This document shows positions 4,163 to 6,117 of a stretch of DNA of 6,117 bases, one piece after another. This DNA comes from CAYLLN01 sp036496265. GTDB lineage: Bacteria > Planctomycetota > Planctomycetia > Pirellulales > Pirellulaceae. The notes under the pieces are model-generated. The model had not been told where the DNA came from and searched no databases. It saw only the letters and a program-made list of their open reading frames with translations. Both the position numbers and the translations under genes were made by a program. The DNA is taken from positions 1 to 6,117 of the forward strand of contig DASXLL010000234.1 in assembly GCA_036496265.1 (NCBI GenBank), written 5' to 3'. How positions within the stretch are numbered: the stretch's first letter is position 1; the number at the start of each line of letters is the position of its first letter.

Positions 4163-6117
4163 ATGTCCACGCGACAACATTCGCGAAAGACCGCCCGACA
4201 AAACTCGACCGACCACGATCGCAAGTCGAAGTCTCAATATCACCGCACTCTGCGGTATGAGTTGTTGGAAGATCGCCGGCTGTTGGCCGTCGTAACCGTT
4301 ACGACGCTTGCCGACATGGTTGATTTCAACGACGGAAAAATCTCGCTGCGGGAAGCGATCTTTGCAACCAATACGGTACCCGGCGCAGACACGATTGATT
4401 TCGCCCCGTCACTTACGGCCGGAGGACCAGCCACAATCTTGCTCACGCAGGGCGAACTGAGAGTCTCGGACTCGCTCACTATCAACGGGCCCGGTGCCAG
4501 TCTCTTGACCGTCGATGCCACCGGCAACGACGCTACGCCGGCAATCAAAGATGGCAAGGGTAGCCGCGTCTTCAACATCAATGACGGACGATCTTTAACC
4601 CAGAGCGAGGTGACTATCGTTGGCCTTTCGCTTACAGGCGGCGACGTGACCGGCATCGGCGGCGCGATTTCGTCCTCTGAAATCTTAAGCCTTATCGACA
4701 GCACGGTCAGCGGCAACTCTGCAAGGACAGGTGGTGGCATCTACAGCGGCGATTTCTCTAATGGTAAAAAATTGACGATCATTCGAAGTGTGATTCAGAA
4801 TAATTCGGCAGTGGCGAACGGCGGCGGGGTTTTCGCCAGCGGGTCCGACGGCCTAGTCGAAATGTCAGACAGTGTCGTCAGCAACAACACGGCGGGGGTG
4901 GTTGGCAGTGGCGGTGGCGTGTTCGTGGCTGGTGGCACGATGAACATCAACAGAACGTCCATTCGCGGCAACTCTGCTAACCGTGGCGGCGGAGGTATCC
5001 AGGCAACTGGTAATCTCTCCATCAACGACAGCTCGATCACGGGCAACTCATCTGAGGTAAGTAGCGCGACAGTTGCCGTTTACGGGGGAGGTGGTGTCAC
5101 AGCCAAGGGTAATCTAACTATCGTTGCCACGACGATCAGCGGTAATTCGAGCAAGAGCGTCGGCGGTGGGCTCTTTTGTAGTGGCACCGCAACCATCGCG
5201 GATTGCATCATCACGGGGAACTCGGCAATGGATTCGGGCGGCGGCGTGGTGCTGGGTACGGGGAAAATCACTGTCACAAATGGCGCAATCCGAGGTAATT
5301 CAGCGGGCGGCGGTGGAGGGGGCATCTCATCAAATGGCAGTCTCGTTGTCGCTAATAGTGAAATAACCGGCAACTTTGCGAATGGTGTCGCCCAGAATAG
5401 CTCATACCGCGATGGTGGCGGAATCCGGTGTATTGGCAGTTTGTTGCTCTTTGGCACCACCATCAGCGGTAATTCGTCGAAGTACGATGGCGGCGGCATT
5501 TGGTCAGGTTTAAACACCAATGTAGCGATCACCAATAGCACCATCAGCGGCAATTCAGCCGGCACGGGAGGCGGAGTTTGGGTGACCAGCGGTGCGAGCA
5601 TTGCGCACAGCACGATTGTCAGTAACAGCGCTCAAGTTCTCGGTGGCGGATTTTTCGTGCAGAGCGCAACTCTAGAGGTGCAGCTTTCGATTGTTGCGCA
5701 GAATTCGGCGCCGGTAGGGCGCAATCTGACTGGGCTTATTGGAACGATGATCGTCCCCAGATATAGTCTGATTGGATGGAATGCGGAGAGTGGGCTCGCC
5801 GAAGCTCCAGTTGGCGCGCCTGATGCTGATGGCAATCTCATTGGAGGGCCCATGCATGGCGCGATTTCTCCCATGCTCGGACCACTGGCGGACAATGGAG
5901 GAATCGCGCTGCCGGATGAATCGCACGTCTTCATGCATGCGCTCTTACCTGGCAGCCCGGCGATCAGTGCGGGTGATCCTGCCGCTGTGGCTGGAGCTGG
6001 CGGTGTGCCGCTGAACGATCAGCGAGGCGCACCGTTCACGCGTGTGTATGGCGGCCGGATCGATATCGGCGCTTTCGAGTTTCAGCCGGCCGGCGGGTTG
6101 GCTGGTGATTTCAATCG
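4163..6117 (+). CDS. LEDR-type beta-helix surface/exported protein with choice-of-anchor Q-like domain, 3' end cut by window
   Basis: The frame stays open for 651 codons to the window edge. Residues 1-30 are strongly basic and polar. RYELLEDRRLLAV (31-43) is the LEPR/LEDR-type N-terminal motif common on large planctomycete exported proteins, in place of a classic signal peptide. Residues 44-80 hold a CSLREA-like segment (ISLREAIFATN...GADTIDF) in which the usual cysteine is isoleucine. Residues 180-508 form twelve coils of about 24-33 residues with the pattern S.I.GNSA...GGG(I/V)...G.LTI, a right-handed parallel beta-helix. From about 509 to 637 follows a module with GPLADNGG, GSPAISAG, DQRG and DIGAFEF, matching the choice-of-anchor Q domain. 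The last residues, LAGDFNR, look like the start of a dockerin calcium-binding loop. It is probably secreted or surface-attached, in adhesion or glycan binding (inference). Ligand and anchoring partner are unknown. Confidence 0.9.
   Translation, partial: MSTRQHSRKTARQNSTDHDRKSKSQYHRTLRYELLEDRRLLAVVTVTTLADMVDFNDGKISLREAIFATNTVPGADTIDFAPSLTAGGPATILLTQGELRVSDSLTINGPGASLLTVDATGNDATPAIKDGKGSRVFNINDGRSLTQSEVTIVGLSLTGGDVTGIGGAISSSEILSLIDSTVSGNSARTGGGIYSGDFSNGKKLTIIRSVIQNNSAVANGGGVFASGSDGLVEMSDSVVSNNTAGVVGSGGGVFVAGGTMNINRTSIRGNSANRGGGGIQATGNLSINDSSITGNSSEVSSATVAVYGGGGVTAKGNLTIVATTISGNSSKSVGGGLFCSGTATIADCIITGNSAMDSGGGVVLGTGKITVTNGAIRGNSAGGGGGGISSNGSLVVANSEITGNFANGVAQNSSYRDGGGIRCIGSLLLFGTTISGNSSKYDGGGIWSGLNTNVAITNSTISGNSAGTGGGVWVTSGASIAHSTIVSNSAQVLGGGFFVQSATLEVQLSIVAQNSAPVGRNLTGLIGTMIVPRYSLIGWNAESGLAEAPVGAPDADGNLIGGPMHGAISPMLGPLADNGGIALPDESHVFMHALLPGSPAISAGDPAAVAGAGGVPLNDQRGAPFTRVYGGRIDIGAFEFQPAGGLAGDFN
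4700..5686 (+). repeat. Twelve imperfect tandem coding repeats (beta-helix coils)
   Basis: Units begin at 4700, 4787, 4871, 4955, 5030, 5129, 5204, 5282, 5357, 5456, 5537 and 5609. A thirteenth, degenerate unit at 5687 leads into the C-terminal module. Unit lengths are 24-33 codons; the fifth and ninth are longest (33) because of inserted loops. Units six and ten share the peptide TTISGNSSK and the identical 15-nt string ATCAGCGGTAATTCG (5135-5149 and 5462-5476), which points to internal duplication. Elsewhere the DNA has diverged while the protein pattern is kept. Confidence 0.85.

Noticed and set aside
3951..4295. Plus-strand open frame (ATG at 3951 after GGAG) overlapping the start of the surface-protein gene
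   Set aside because: The GGAG is only 5 nt from the ATG, and the translation is Arg-, His- and Pro-rich with no family features. It overlaps the clear gene by over 130 nt in another frame. A short regulatory upstream frame cannot be fully excluded.
4240..5613. Several minus-strand open frames rich in Pro, Leu and Ser opposite the surface-protein gene
   Set aside because: They are antisense readings of the GGC/GGT-rich coils, which give runs of PPP and PLP. They have no start signals or domains.
4700..5686. CRISPR-like or non-coding tandem repeat
   Set aside because: The repeats are in frame, vary in length and share protein pattern more than DNA sequence, so they are coding beta-helix coils.

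Overview
The window looks like a chromosomal segment of a planctomycete, probably of the Pirellulales type. The main evidence is the partial gene at the right end. It combines a basic N-terminus carrying an RYELLEDRRLLA motif, a SLREA segment, a long run of GNSA/GGG(I/V) beta-helix coils, a C-terminal DNGG...GSPAI.AG...DQRG...DIGAFE module, and what appears to be the first residues of a dockerin. Two adjacent proteins of unknown function also resemble families I associate with planctomycetes. This assignment is from sequence style and memory, not from a database search.

Layout, left to right. 1-163 is a short leader with hairpins and no recognisable gene. 164-1345 (+) encodes a UvrC-like protein with a GIY-YIG nuclease domain, the UvrC cysteine cluster and a UVR motif, but without the catalytic RNase H-like half. 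1402-1893 (+) encodes a small FxsA-family membrane protein. 1912-2430 (-) encodes a Tpx-type thiol peroxidase, convergent with fxsA and only 18 nt from it. A 131-nt gap follows, holding a weak promoter candidate and a perfect 14-bp palindrome. Next comes a two-gene minus-strand unit, transcribed 3744 to 2562: a 192-residue soluble protein and, 13 nt downstream, a 196-residue single-pass membrane protein with a CFEC motif.

The 418-nt gap at 3745-4162 separates this unit from the divergent plus-strand gene. It contains a promoter-like site next to an AT-rich patch, then a series of closely packed hairpins (3904-4117), including an 18-bp perfect palindrome, then a strong ribosome binding site. 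From 4163 to the window edge runs a large surface or exported beta-helix protein, open for 651 codons and cut by the end of the window.

The genes do not form one pathway. They are a DNA-incision protein with a membrane protein, a peroxide-detoxifying enzyme, a small unit of unknown function, and a cell-surface protein. The most unexplained feature is the densely structured leader ahead of the surface-protein gene. I saw no tRNA, rRNA, CRISPR array, insertion sequence or att site.
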